DNA of 64,000 bases from positions 50,323 to 114,322 of the forward strand of contig CAYFMT010000006.1 in the NCBI GenBank assembly GCA_964344305.1, given 5' to 3'. The position numbers and the translations under genes were made by a program. Below, in pieces: positions 45,825 to 54,557 of this stretch. The notes beneath the pieces were generated by a model. The model was not told the origin of the DNA. It saw only the letters and a program-made list of their open reading frames with translations, and searched no databases. Position 1 is the first letter of the stretch. Each line of letters begins with the position of its first letter. The stretch is from JABMOV01 sp964344305. Lineage in GTDB: Bacteria > Fidelibacterota > Marinisomatia > Marinisomatales > JABMOV01.

Positions 45825-46331
45825 ATGGATAAACTCTGGGCACCCTGGCGAATTGAATATATCCTCGCTCCCCGGGACGAGAATCAGGGATGCATATTCT
45901 GTGAAAAACCCGAGGAAAATTCTGACCGGGATAACCTGATCCTTTACCGAGGTGAAATGGTGTTTGTGGTGATGAACCTTTACCCTTACAATAATGCTCA
46001 CATGATGGTAGTGCCTTACCGCCATGTGGATAATACCCAGGACCTGACGAATGATGAATTGGGCGAAATAATGGTCGTGGCAGATGCATCCATGGCAATC
46101 CTGAAAAGGAAAATGAAGGTTCAAGGGTTTAACTTTGGGGCCAACATTGGTGCAGCGGGAGGTGCCGGTATCGCCGAGCATATCCATTTTCACATAGTAC
46201 CCAGATGGAGTGGAGATACCAATTTCATGCCGGTAATTGGGCACACAAAAGTCCAGGTTCAGGGATTGTTGGACACATATGATATGCTAAAACCACTATT
46301 TGATCAACTTGAAATAGCAAGGGAGGAATGA
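45825..46331 (+). CDS. HIT-family hydrolase/phosphorylase
   Basis: Histidine-triad protein, 168 residues. The triad HIHFHIVP gives His119, His121 and His123. Cys23-x-x-Cys26 with nearby His59 and His67 suggests the zinc-bearing AP4A phosphorylase/hydrolase-like subgroup. Such enzymes act on dinucleoside polyphosphates or nucleotidyl adducts. It begins 9 bp after the repeat arm that encloses the four-helix-bundle gene, so any upstream promoter would have to lie in or before that element. Its stop overlaps the next ATG. Confidence 0.88.
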   Translation: MDKLWAPWRIEYILAPRDENQGCIFCEKPEENSDRDNLILYRGEMVFVVMNLYPYNNAHMMVVPYRHVDNTQDLTNDELGEIMVVADASMAILKRKMKVQGFNFGANIGAAGGAGIAEHIHFHIVPRWSGDTNFMPVIGHTKVQVQGLLDTYDMLKPLFDQLEIAREE

Positions 46332-46639
46332 TGCTTCCTTTTGAACACACATGGCTGCCATTTGTATACCTGTATATTCTGGGTGGCATTCTCTTCTCAA
46401 TTGGCATTTGGGTTGTATTTAGATCCAAATCCATTGACCTGACTCGACCTCATCATAAACGGTGGCTGTTTATCCTGATTTTTGGAATGATCTGGTATAT
46501 GTCTATGCACGCATTACTGAACCTTGCAGCCCTTGATTATATTCAACCATTCATGATACTGGTTGTTCTGTTTATAGAACTTGTTGCATTTCTCTTCGGT
46601 ATCAGACTGATGCATGCACGTGCTGAAGGGGTGAAATAA
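46328..46639 (+). CDS. Small membrane protein upstream of the symporter
   Basis: A 103-residue protein with three hydrophobic segments (about 10-30, 45-66 and 72-93) and a basic loop SKSIDLTRPHHKRW between the first two. The ATG overlaps the HIT stop and its own stop overlaps the symporter ATG (TAATGG), so it is translated with both. It may be an accessory subunit of the transporter, as small two- or three-helix proteins often accompany solute:Na+ symporters; that role is inferred only from context. Confidence 0.65.
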   Translation: MMLPFEHTWLPFVYLYILGGILFSIGIWVVFRSKSIDLTRPHHKRWLFILIFGMIWYMSMHALLNLAALDYIQPFMILVVLFIELVAFLFGIRLMHARAEGVK

Positions 46640-48747
46640 TGGAAGGACACAGTACAGTTCAAACATTTCACAATATCGGAACGTCCACCGACTGGATCGT
46701 CATGGTGGTATACTTCCTGGCTATCATGCTCTTCGGAAGCTATTTTGGACGATATACCCGTTCCACATCGGATTTCTTTTTTGGTGGCAGGCGGTTTTCA
46801 TGGTGGCTCATCACCATGTCCATTGTGGCAACTGGTGTTGGAAGCCATAGTTTTGTAAAATATTCCGCCAAGGGATTTGAACATGGATTTTCATCCACCA
46901 TGACCTACATGAATGACTGGTTTTTTGTCCCCTTCTTTATCTTTGGATGGCTTCCCATTGTCGTGTATTCAAAAATCAGATCTATTCCAGAATATTTTGA
47001 GAGACGGTTCAGTCCATCGGCTCGTTTTCTTGCCACTATTCTTCTACTTCTGTATATGGTAGGATACATTGGCATCGGTTTTCTCACACTGGGCAAAGCC
47101 GTTATACCCATGCTCCCTGAGGCATTCACCATGTTTGGGACTGAAATACCCATCACATTGATGGGCGCCATTATCGTGATAGCCATTATAACCGGTATAT
47201 ACATCACATTTGGTGGTCAGACTGCGGTCATATTCACCGACTTATTGCAGGGATTCATCCTGATTTTTGCAGGGCTCATGTTATTTGGACTTGGAATAGC
47301 ATTTGTTGGTGGATTCGATACGTTCTGGAACCTGCTGCCCACAGAGTGGAAGTTGCCTCTGGCACATTATAATTACCCACCAAACTTCAACTTTGTGGGA
47401 ATTTTCTGGCAGGACGCCATCGCAGGATCCATTGGGTTTCTCTTTATGAATCAGGGATTACTTATGCGATTTATGGCCTGCAAGAGCGTCAACGAAGGTA
47501 GGAAGGCTGCAGCCGTAAACATTCTGTTTGTATTGCCCATTTCCGCTATTGTAGTTGGTAATGCAGGATGGATAGGAAAAGCTCTTTCAGTCGCTCAGCC
47601 TGATCTTGTACCTGTGAATACATCTCCAGATCAAATTTTTGTCGTGGTGGCCAATATTGTATCAAGCCCGGGTGTATTTGGGTTTGTCATGGCGGCACTG
47701 ACAGCAGCCCTGATGAGCACCGTCGATACGCTTATCAATGCAACAGCGGCCATATTCATAAACGATGTTTATCGACCGATTCATCGATTCATGAAAAAAG
47801 CAAAAGAAGGTGTGAAATCAAGCGATAAGCGTGAATTGCTCGTTGCACGGTATGCCTCTATGGCCATTACCGCACTGGGAGTTCTTGCGGTGCTTGCGTT
47901 TAAGAATTTCCCTACAGTTTATGAAGCCCATGGGTATTTTCATTCCACATTAACACCACCACTGGTGGTAGCCATATTCCTCGGCATATTTTGGAAGAAG
48001 TTCACCCCGGCTGCCGTGATTACGACATTCCTTGCTGGTGTGGGTCTTATGCTGTTGGGGGCACGATATCCAGGAATATTCATTGCTCCATTTGATCATG
48101 GAATTGAGATGAATCCATCTCATCCATATTCGTATATCCGGGCCCTGTACAATATTGTGGTCTGTTCGGGTGTTGGTGTGTTTGTTGGGTTGACCACAAC
48201 CATCCAGAAAGCGGTTGTTAAGAAACTCACCACCAACGGTGATGCAATGATGAAAGGACTTGTGGTTGTTTCGGCCCTTTTCTTCATTCTTCCGTTATTT
48301 AATATTGGTTCATCCTCAGTGCAGTTTATTGAACTTATACTTCTGGTTCTTGTACTCCCCATTGTTGTGACATTTTATGTATCATGGGATGAGGAAACCC
48401 ATACAAAAGGGCTGATTTCAAGCTCCATAGATGTTGCAAGACATGGCTTTAAGAATGGTGAGCCGAATGATGATGAAGGTGAAACAACAAACGTGAACTG
48501 GAGAATCAGAGAGGGGACAGATGATGAAATCTTCTTCTCAAAGGATGACATGGATAGAATGAAGGCCAATCCAGGTGATCTGGTTTATTTATGCGACAAG
48601 CGTGTATGGCTGGGGGGATTGAAATCCATTCACTCCAGATTTGGTGAACCTCACAATGAATCCGGAATAGTTTACCTGTCCACAGAACTGCGTAAATCCG
48701 GTTTGTTTGATGAAGAGAAAGTATTGGTGGCGGAAAAAGAAATGTAG
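46639..48747 (+). CDS. Solute:Na+ symporter (SSS family)
   Basis: A 702-residue transporter with about 13 hydrophobic helices. The N-terminal DFFFGGRRFSWWLITMSIVATG and the later FVMAALTAALMSTVDTLINATAAIFINDVYRP segment are strong SSS hallmarks; the helix with ALMSTVDT carries the Na2-site Ser/Thr. A hydrophilic C-terminal tail of about 110 residues (NWRIREG to the end) adds a cytoplasmic domain not common in simple symporters. The substrate is unknown. Preceded by a small co-translated membrane protein. Confidence 0.88.
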   Translation: MEGHSTVQTFHNIGTSTDWIVMVVYFLAIMLFGSYFGRYTRSTSDFFFGGRRFSWWLITMSIVATGVGSHSFVKYSAKGFEHGFSSTMTYMNDWFFVPFFIFGWLPIVVYSKIRSIPEYFERRFSPSARFLATILLLLYMVGYIGIGFLTLGKAVIPMLPEAFTMFGTEIPITLMGAIIVIAIITGIYITFGGQTAVIFTDLLQGFILIFAGLMLFGLGIAFVGGFDTFWNLLPTEWKLPLAHYNYPPNFNFVGIFWQDAIAGSIGFLFMNQGLLMRFMACKSVNEGRKAAAVNILFVLPISAIVVGNAGWIGKALSVAQPDLVPVNTSPDQIFVVVANIVSSPGVFGFVMAALTAALMSTVDTLINATAAIFINDVYRPIHRFMKKAKEGVKSSDKRELLVARYASMAITALGVLAVLAFKNFPTVYEAHGYFHSTLTPPLVVAIFLGIFWKKFTPAAVITTFLAGVGLMLLGARYPGIFIAPFDHGIEMNPSHPYSYIRALYNIVVCSGVGVFVGLTTTIQKAVVKKLTTNGDAMMKGLVVVSALFFILPLFNIGSSSVQFIELILLVLVLPIVVTFYVSWDEETHTKGLISSSIDVARHGFKNGEPNDDEGETTNVNWRIREGTDDEIFFSKDDMDRMKANPGDLVYLCDKRVWLGGLKSIHSRFGEPHNESGIVYLSTELRKSGLFDEEKVLVAEKEM

Positions 48748-48865
48748 CCTTTGACGTGGAGAAAAAAGGATCATAAATTCGCCAGCTTTTTTATAGCAAT
48801 AAGCCACAGATTGCACGAAATACACGAATTTTTCGTAGTAGTCCAGACATCACATGTCAGGATGA

Positions 48866-48880
48866 GTGGCTGTTAACCAC
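48866..48880 (+). repeat. Partial copy of the tRNA-Asn anticodon arm
   Basis: GTGGCTGTTAACCAC matches 15 consecutive bases of the intact tRNA (48923-48937) and lies 17 bp before it. A 15-base match at this spacing is unlikely by chance; it looks like a remnant or duplication of a tRNA-Asn. Confidence 0.6.
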
Positions 48881-48896
48881 GCTCCAAATAATATCT

Positions 48897-48968
48897 TCCG
48901 GAGTAGCTCAATGGTAGAGCGGGTGGCTGTTAACCACTAGGCTGGGGGTTCGAGTCCCTCCTCCGGAG
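48897..48968 (+). tRNA. tRNA-Asn (GTT)
   Basis: Acceptor arm TCCGGAG/CTCCGGA, D-arm GCTC-AATGGTA-GAGC, anticodon arm GGTGG-CTGTTAA-CCACT with anticodon GTT, variable loop AGGCT and T-arm GGGGG-TTCGAGT-CCCTC; discriminator G at 48968. CCA is not encoded. All stems pair. A terminator follows at 48974-49006. GTT tRNAs are substrates for the tgt enzyme in this window. Several broken copies of parts of this tRNA surround it. Confidence 0.95.
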
Positions 48969-48973
48969 CGCAT

Positions 48974-49006
48974 AAAAGCCCAATCGCATAAGCGGTTGGG
49001 CTTTTT
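48974..49006 (+). terminator. Intrinsic terminator after tRNA-Asn
   Basis: AAAAGCCCAATCGC pairs with GCGGTTGGGCTTTT around an ATAA loop, ending in a T-run six bases after the tRNA. Confidence 0.92.
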
Positions 49007-49070
49007 GCATATATGGGTAAATATGTCCCCCTGTCCGGCGAAGTAGTAATGTAATTATTACGTAGACGGA

Positions 49071-49081
49071 TCCTCCGGAGC
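49071..49081 (+). repeat. Partial copy of the tRNA-Asn 3' end
   Basis: TCCTCCGGAGC repeats tRNA positions 48959-48969 (end of T-arm and acceptor) and, like the real tRNA, is followed by a terminator. Confidence 0.55.
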
Positions 49082-49086
49082 AAGTC

Positions 49087-49118
49087 AAAACCCTTGCCGC
49101 GTTAGCGGGAAGGGTTTT
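49087..49118 (+). terminator. Second intrinsic terminator
   Basis: AAAACCCTTGCCGC and GCGGGAAGGGTTTT form a long stem around GTTA followed by T residues. Its place after a tRNA 3'-end copy suggests it once ended a second tRNA or tRNA-like transcript. Confidence 0.8.
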
Positions 49119-49150
49119 TGTTTTCCTGAGGTTGGCCCGGACTCAGTTAT

Positions 49151-49202
49151 GGGTTCGAGTTTTATGCGCCGCAACGTAGTGTAGGCGTGCCCTCCTCCGA
49201 GC
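49151..49202 (+). repeat. Split copy of the tRNA-Asn T-arm/acceptor
   Basis: GGGTTCGAGT (49151-49160) and CCCTCCTCCGAGC (49190-49202) are adjacent parts of the real tRNA (48946-48969, one G missing) separated here by 29 inserted bases. Confidence 0.55.
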
Positions 49203-49522
49203 AATACGTTGTAAGAATGAGAATCCTCGTTGACGATCTGATGGATTGTAGACAGGGGTTCGCTGTATAAATAGACTGTTACTAAAGATTGCCTATTATC
49301 ATTTAGAGTCATCGTGACTTCAAACTCATGGATCAGTAAATGATACAATTTGCGCTTCGTCTTATAATCCAAATTACTCATCACATCCGTAAATGATGAA
49401 AAGACTCTCATTTGGTCGTTGATCTCGGCAGCTAGTGATGATTACATACGAAACTATTAGTGTTATCGCGTTGAGCGTAAAATCCCACATTAGGCCCGAA
49501 TCAAATTAAGTCAATCAATATA

Positions 49523-49552
49523 TTGACATGAAGCGGTTATAGGCCCTATATT
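49523..49552 (+). promoter_or_regulatory. Promoter of the tetR-type gene
   Basis: TTGACA (49523-49528) and TATATT (49547-49552) are separated by 18 bp, directly before the operator at 49555-49574 and the ATG at 49578. Confidence 0.7.
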
Positions 49553-49554
49553 GA

Positions 49555-49574
49555 GTTAGTGTATATTAACTAAC
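49555..49574. promoter_or_regulatory. TetR-type operator, site 1
   Basis: GTTAGT-8 bp-ACTAAC is a perfect dyad of 20 bp lying between the -10 element and the tetR-type start codon, so binding would block its own transcription. The same design recurs at 50192-50211. Confidence 0.7.
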
Positions 49575-49577
49575 ATC

Positions 49578-50174
49578 ATGAAATTGATTAGCATGGCAGA
49601 CTATAGTGAAAGGCAAAAGCAGATTATTAGGGAGTCAATCCAGTTGATCGCCGATAAAGGTATCCAGGGATTAACCATAAAAAATATATCAAAAGCCATA
49701 GGCACGTCTGAACCGGCTATTTATCGTCATTTTATTAACAAGAATGAAATAATCATGGGCATCATTTCTTCACTGGAGGATTCGAGAAATGAGAGTATGC
49801 ATCCTCTCGATGACTCAAGCGATTCCTTCCTTTTGATACGGACCATGATACAAAACCACACCCGTCGATTTATAAAGAACCCATCCCTGACGGCCATTAT
49901 TTTCTCAGAAGATATCTTTAAAAATAAAAGTCTTCTACTAAAGCCAATTCGGACCCTCATGGAAAAAAACCAAAATAGGTTAATAAAAATCATTAAACAG
50001 GGACAAGTTGCCAAGAATATCAGATCCGACATTGGTGCTGCACAGATTTCCCTCATGGTTTTTGGCAGTTTTCGATTTCTCGTCAATAAATGGCATATTA
50101 TGAATTATGAGTTTGACCTGGAAAAAGAAGTGGAATCAATGTTGCATGCCATAGAGATAATGATCAAACCCTAA
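49578..50174 (+). CDS. TetR/AcrR-family repressor
   Basis: The N-terminal helix-turn-helix is typical: SERQKQIIRESIQLIADKG, then LTIKNISKAIGTSEPAIYRHF with the conserved I-Y-R-H-F end. The C-terminal ligand domain (about 65-198) is variable, as expected. ATG 49578 is listed; ATG 49593 (MADYSERQ) is an alternative. A perfect 20-bp dyad in its promoter and a matching dyad before the downstream export operon make it the likely repressor of both. Confidence 0.9.
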   Translation: MKLISMADYSERQKQIIRESIQLIADKGIQGLTIKNISKAIGTSEPAIYRHFINKNEIIMGIISSLEDSRNESMHPLDDSSDSFLLIRTMIQNHTRRFIKNPSLTAIIFSEDIFKNKSLLLKPIRTLMEKNQNRLIKIIKQGQVAKNIRSDIGAAQISLMVFGSFRFLVNKWHIMNYEFDLEKEVESMLHAIEIMIKP

Positions 50175-50191
50175 AATTTTTTTGAGTAGAA

Positions 50192-50211
50192 GTTTGTAAA
50201 TATTAACTAAC
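50192..50211. promoter_or_regulatory. TetR-type operator, site 2
   Basis: GTTTGT-8 bp-ACTAAC has the same half-sites and spacing as site 1 (one base different), with the shared inner TATTA, 12 bp before the RND exporter start codon. Confidence 0.7.
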
Positions 50212-50223
50212 ATAAGGGCTAAC

Positions 50224-52524
50224 ATGCTAACAAGTGTAGAAAGATTATTAAAACACCCGATTTGGGTTATGACAGTGTTTGCGGCAATAACCATTTTCTT
50301 TATCCTGGCGATGAAAGAAAATACCCGAATGGAAACGGATTTGGATAAATATATGCCACAAAACCATCCAGCCTTTGTTTATAGCGACCATGCCGAGAAA
50401 TGGTTTGATATAAAGGATGGGATTATTATCGCCATCGAAAACGCTGATGGGATCTATCATCAAGGAACATTGACTAAAATAAAGGACCTCACCAAAGAAT
50501 TACAAAAATTGGAGGAGATAGAAAAAAGGGATGTCACCTCTTTATTTACGGCTGATAATATTGTGGGGACCGAGGACGGAATGGATGTTAAAGCCTTCTA
50601 TAAACGTATCCCAAAAACCCAGGATGAATTGGATGGTCTCCAAAAAAAGGTTAAATCCAATGACATGGTATACGGCCGCCTGGTTTCCAAGAGTGAGACT
50701 GTATCAGTCATCATCGCGAGAATCAATGATGATGTATTCTCACAGGAGTTTTATTCCCGTATTCTGGATATAGCTCAAGCTTATGAAGGTCCTGAAAAAA
50801 TCCATGTGGCTGGACGACCCATTGTAGAAGGTACCATGGCTGTTTTAGGTCCGGCAGATATGAAAAGAATGGTCCCGATAGTTATTGGTGTCATTATTAC
50901 AATTCTTCTTCTTCTCCTTAGAAGCGTAAAAAACACCGTTTTGACACTCCTTGTTGTTTTGCTAAGTACCATTTGGACTTTTGGTTTACTAGCTGTTTTT
51001 GGTATACCCATATATGCCGTTTTTACAACAATTCCCGTTATGCTAATCGCTATAGGCGTTGCAGATGGTATACACCTGTTTAGCCATGTCGATTTATTCA
51101 GAGTGGCTAATCCTAATGCATCAAAGAAAGACACAGTGAAAGATATGCTTAACGAGATGTGGAAACCAGTTGTTATGACCTCTGTCACAACGGCGGTGGG
51201 ATTTATATCCCTATTAACATCGCAAGTTTATCCCATTAAATATTTTGGTGTTTTTACAGCATTCGGAGTGTTGGTGGCTATGTTGCTTTCTCTGGTTTTT
51301 ATCCCTGCAGGAATGATGATATTCGGTTTACCAAAGATTCGAAATAATCGTGTTCACAGTGCAAGCGATAAACAGGCAGTGATGTTTGCTCATAAATTCG
51401 CTGCAAGTCTAATAAGGTTTAAATGGGCAACTCTTGGACTCACAATGCTGATTATAGCGATATCCATTATCGGTACCAGTAATGTTTGGATCAATTCCAG
51501 TTTTCTCGACAAATTTGAAAGAGACAGTGACATAGTCCTGACAGATAAATTTATTAATGAAAACTTTGGAGGGACATCCACATTAAACCTTGTTCTGGAA
51601 TCGCATGAAAAGAATATTTTTAAGAATCCATTCATACTAAGAATAGTGGATCAAATGCAAGCAGATGTGGAATCAATTGACATTGTGGGTTCATCCTTCG
51701 GACTGACTGATTATCTATTACGAATGAATAAAGTCATGCATTCCGATGATGATGCATTCAATACTATTCCTGAAACATCTGATCTAATCGCCCAATATCT
51801 TCTTCTATATGAAATGTCCGGTGATCCGGAAAATCTTTGGCAGGTGACGGATTATGATTACCGAAAACTGAATGTGACTTTCCAATTGAAGAGTGATGAC
51901 TCAAAAAGTATAAACGCTGCAATGGATCGAATTGAATCGTACCGCGATCAGTTCGATTACCATAATATTGACATGAATTATGCTGGTTCTGGTTACAAAG
52001 CTTTGGTATTTACCGATTTAATCTTAAAGGGACAGATTACCAGTTTATTGATGTCACTGGTGATCGTAGTTGTTTTATTGAGTTTCATGTTTAAGAATTT
52101 TATGGCAGGATTAACCGGAACTGTTCCAATCATTATCACGGCTGCCATTAGTTTCGGAGTTATGGGAATATTGGGAATCCCATTAAGCACAACCACTGCC
52201 CTTATGTCCAGTATTTCAATCGGGATCGGCATCGATTACGCAGTGCATTTTATTGATCGATACAGGGAGAACACTCTAAAAACCAAGGATATGGAATTGG
52301 CCATCCAACGGACCATGCATCACAGTGGGCGTGCAATTGTTTTTAATGCGGCAGTTGTGATAGCTGGATTTATGGTATTGTTGTTTTCAGTATTTCCACC
52401 GAACAGGGAATTAGGATTCCTGGTATCACTCAATATGTTTACCAGTTTTCTTGGGACCGTTACAGTTATGGTTCTCATAATAGAACAGAAGAAACTGTTT
52501 TGCAATAAAACCAACAATCGATAG
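50224..52524 (+). CDS. RND/MMPL-family exporter
   Basis: A 766-residue transporter with the RND duplicated layout: one N-terminal helix, a periplasmic loop of about 180 residues, a five-helix group (about 215-375), and the same arrangement in the second half. Conserved GVADGIHLFSH and GIGIDYAVHFIDRY motifs in the two halves carry the Asp residues expected for proton coupling. MMPL-type RND proteins commonly export lipids or hydrophobic compounds. The three-gene operon adds a periplasmic lipid-carrier-like protein and a barrel. Confidence 0.92.
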   Translation: MLTSVERLLKHPIWVMTVFAAITIFFILAMKENTRMETDLDKYMPQNHPAFVYSDHAEKWFDIKDGIIIAIENADGIYHQGTLTKIKDLTKELQKLEEIEKRDVTSLFTADNIVGTEDGMDVKAFYKRIPKTQDELDGLQKKVKSNDMVYGRLVSKSETVSVIIARINDDVFSQEFYSRILDIAQAYEGPEKIHVAGRPIVEGTMAVLGPADMKRMVPIVIGVIITILLLLLRSVKNTVLTLLVVLLSTIWTFGLLAVFGIPIYAVFTTIPVMLIAIGVADGIHLFSHVDLFRVANPNASKKDTVKDMLNEMWKPVVMTSVTTAVGFISLLTSQVYPIKYFGVFTAFGVLVAMLLSLVFIPAGMMIFGLPKIRNNRVHSASDKQAVMFAHKFAASLIRFKWATLGLTMLIIAISIIGTSNVWINSSFLDKFERDSDIVLTDKFINENFGGTSTLNLVLESHEKNIFKNPFILRIVDQMQADVESIDIVGSSFGLTDYLLRMNKVMHSDDDAFNTIPETSDLIAQYLLLYEMSGDPENLWQVTDYDYRKLNVTFQLKSDDSKSINAAMDRIESYRDQFDYHNIDMNYAGSGYKALVFTDLILKGQITSLLMSLVIVVVLLSFMFKNFMAGLTGTVPIIITAAISFGVMGILGIPLSTTTALMSSISIGIGIDYAVHFIDRYRENTLKTKDMELAIQRTMHHSGRAIVFNAAVVIAGFMVLLFSVFPPNRELGFLVSLNMFTSFLGTVTVMVLIIEQKKLFCNKTNNR

Positions 52525-52533
52525 GAGAATGAA

Positions 52534-53307
52534 ATGAACTTGTTTAAAAAAATAATATCAATTGTTACTCTAATATCTGGGTTGACATTCACCCAGGGAA
52601 TAACGGGTCTTGAAGTCATTCAAAATGTCTATAATCGTCCTGCGGGGAATGACATGACCGGTGACCTTAGGATGACTATTGAGAATTCCCGTGGAAATCA
52701 AAGGATAAGAGAGATAAAACAATATGTCTCAGATTTCGGGGATCTTGAAAAAAAAATCATGTTTTTCCTTTCTCCCGCAGATGTAAAGAATACATCCTTT
52801 ATGACATGGAGCTACAGTGACGCCTCAAAAAGTGATGACCAGTGGATATATCTACCGGCTCTGAAAAAAGTGAAGCGGATTTCCAGCGACAGTAAAGGGG
52901 ATTATTTCATGGGATCTGATTTTACCTATGACGATTTAGGGGATCGTCATCCTCTCGAGGATACCCACACCATTTTACGTGAAGAACTGTTGAACGGAAA
53001 TGAAACTATCGTTATTGAGAGTATCCCCAAGGACAAAGATTATATGTATTCCCGGACCATAACCTGGGTGGTGAAGGAGTCGTGGATCGGCATCAAAAAG
53101 GAATTCTATGATGAAGACGAAGAGTTGTTGAAAATCTTGACCGTTCACGACCAGGAAGCCTTTGGAGAAATTATTATTCTCACGGATGTTAAAATGCATA
53201 ATATTCAGAATAACCAATTCACAACCATGAAATTTTCTCAAGTTGAAATCGACAAGGGTATCCCAGTAAATCGCTTTACAGAACGAATGATGAAACGGGG
53301 GATTTGA
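52534..53307 (+). CDS. Outer-membrane lipoprotein-sorting (LolA-like) protein
   Basis: Signal peptide (about 1-22) then a LolA/LolB-like half-barrel: TGDLRMTIENSRGNQRIREIKQYVS, YLPALKKVKRISSDSKGDYFMGSDFTYDDL, which is the signature of proteins that bind hydrophobic ligands beside MMPL exporters. Length 257 is normal. A TAGGAG site precedes the ATG, 9 bp after the exporter. It may shuttle the exported lipid through the periplasm; this is inferred from the neighbours. Confidence 0.85.
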   Translation: MNLFKKIISIVTLISGLTFTQGITGLEVIQNVYNRPAGNDMTGDLRMTIENSRGNQRIREIKQYVSDFGDLEKKIMFFLSPADVKNTSFMTWSYSDASKSDDQWIYLPALKKVKRISSDSKGDYFMGSDFTYDDLGDRHPLEDTHTILREELLNGNETIVIESIPKDKDYMYSRTITWVVKESWIGIKKEFYDEDEELLKILTVHDQEAFGEIIILTDVKMHNIQNNQFTTMKFSQVEIDKGIPVNRFTERMMKRGI

Positions 53308-54557
53308 TGAAAAGTCTACTTTTAAAACTCATAATATTAATGACTATTGGATCTGTACTCTACGGACAGACCCTGGATATCAATGGATATGTCCGTACTT
53401 ATCTGGGTGTCCTTGCAAATGATAATTATGACTATTCAATCAATCAGAATACTCTTGATTTGAAATTTAAAGGGACCAATGGAAATGTTTCCTTTTTAGC
53501 GAATCCATATGTGTATCAATATCCTAATATTGATTCCGATTTTGATCTTCGGGAAGCCTATTTAGATATTTATTTTGATCAACTGGATTTACGATTGGGG
53601 AAACAGCAAATTGTTTGGGGCAAGGCTGATGGTATGTTTATCACCGATATTGTTTCACCTAAAGATTTAGAGGAATTTCTTCTCCGTGATTTTGAAGAAA
53701 TTCGAACAGGAGTTACATCAATTAAGGCTAATTACTATTTAGGTAACAATACATTTGAGGCGGTCTGGATTCCCACCTTTACGCCTACGATTTTACCGGA
53801 TGAATCCTCTATTTGGTCCCGGATTCCTGAATTTATTTTTCCCGTGACAATTGATGAATCTCAAAAAGAACTCAAAGAACGAGTGGAAAACAGCGAGGGA
53901 TTTATAAAATACTCCGGAATGTCATCATTTTTGGATTACGAAATTATGGCGGGAATCATGTGGGATGATGATCCGACCCTCCACATCAGTCCCATCATGG
54001 AAAGTGGGATTCCAATACCCGGGAGCCTGTTAGTAACACCAAAACACCATCGTCTAACGTTAGCGGGAGGAAGTTTTAGCGCCCAACAGGGTGGATTCAT
54101 TTTCCGGGGGGAAGGGGCGTACTACAGAGGTAAACAATTTTCAGCAAACAACACGCTGGGACAACCCTTTGACCTATTAGAAAAGGACTACGTCCATTAT
54201 TTAATTGGAACAGATTTTTCAATTGGTACCACGCGGTTCAGCACCCAATATGTTCAACGGGCCATTATGGATTATGACATATTGATTATTCAGGAAGAAT
54301 TTGACAATACAATGACCTTTCTGGCCAACAGAACATTTTTCCAGGAAACGCTGACACTCCAGCTTTTTTCCTACGTTGGTTTGAATAATAAAGATGCACT
54401 TGTTCGACCCAGCTTTTCGTATGATTTAGCCGATGGATTTGAAATCCTTGGTGGGGCTAATATTTTTGTAAGAAATAATGACAGTGAAAATGCCGGATTA
54501 TTCGGGTATTACGATGATAACGATATGGTGTTTCTAAAAGTGAAATATAGTTTTTAA
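53307..54557 (+). CDS. DUF1302-like outer-membrane beta-barrel protein
   Basis: Signal peptide (about 1-21, ending LYGQ), then a 395-residue region rich in alternating strands with the LRLGKQQIVWGKADGMFITD block typical of DUF1302 porin-like proteins, ending in VKYSF with terminal Phe. The ATG overlaps the stop of the LolA-like gene (ATGA). With the exporter and carrier it suggests an export route from the inner to the outer membrane. The DUF1302 link is by recall of the motif, not a search. Confidence 0.75.
   Translation: MKSLLLKLIILMTIGSVLYGQTLDINGYVRTYLGVLANDNYDYSINQNTLDLKFKGTNGNVSFLANPYVYQYPNIDSDFDLREAYLDIYFDQLDLRLGKQQIVWGKADGMFITDIVSPKDLEEFLLRDFEEIRTGVTSIKANYYLGNNTFEAVWIPTFTPTILPDESSIWSRIPEFIFPVTIDESQKELKERVENSEGFIKYSGMSSFLDYEIMAGIMWDDDPTLHISPIMESGIPIPGSLLVTPKHHRLTLAGGSFSAQQGGFIFRGEGAYYRGKQFSANNTLGQPFDLLEKDYVHYLIGTDFSIGTTRFSTQYVQRAIMDYDILIIQEEFDNTMTFLANRTFFQETLTLQLFSYVGLNNKDALVRPSFSYDLADGFEILGGANIFVRNNDSENAGLFGYYDDNDMVFLKVKYSF

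Larger units (their letters stand above)
49085..49411 (-). pseudogene. Probable serine-recombinase C-terminal remnant
   Basis: The 108-residue frame contains MSNLDYKTKRKLYHLLIHEF followed by a beta-like V-T-V-Y stretch, the kind of end region seen in large serine recombinases after the coiled coil. The frame continues upstream a further eight codons to an in-frame TAA, with no catalytic domain nearby, and its last 30 residues are encoded by terminator and tRNA-fragment sequence. A decayed integrase next to a tRNA is a common arrangement for lost mobile elements. The family call is moderate at best. Confidence 0.4.
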
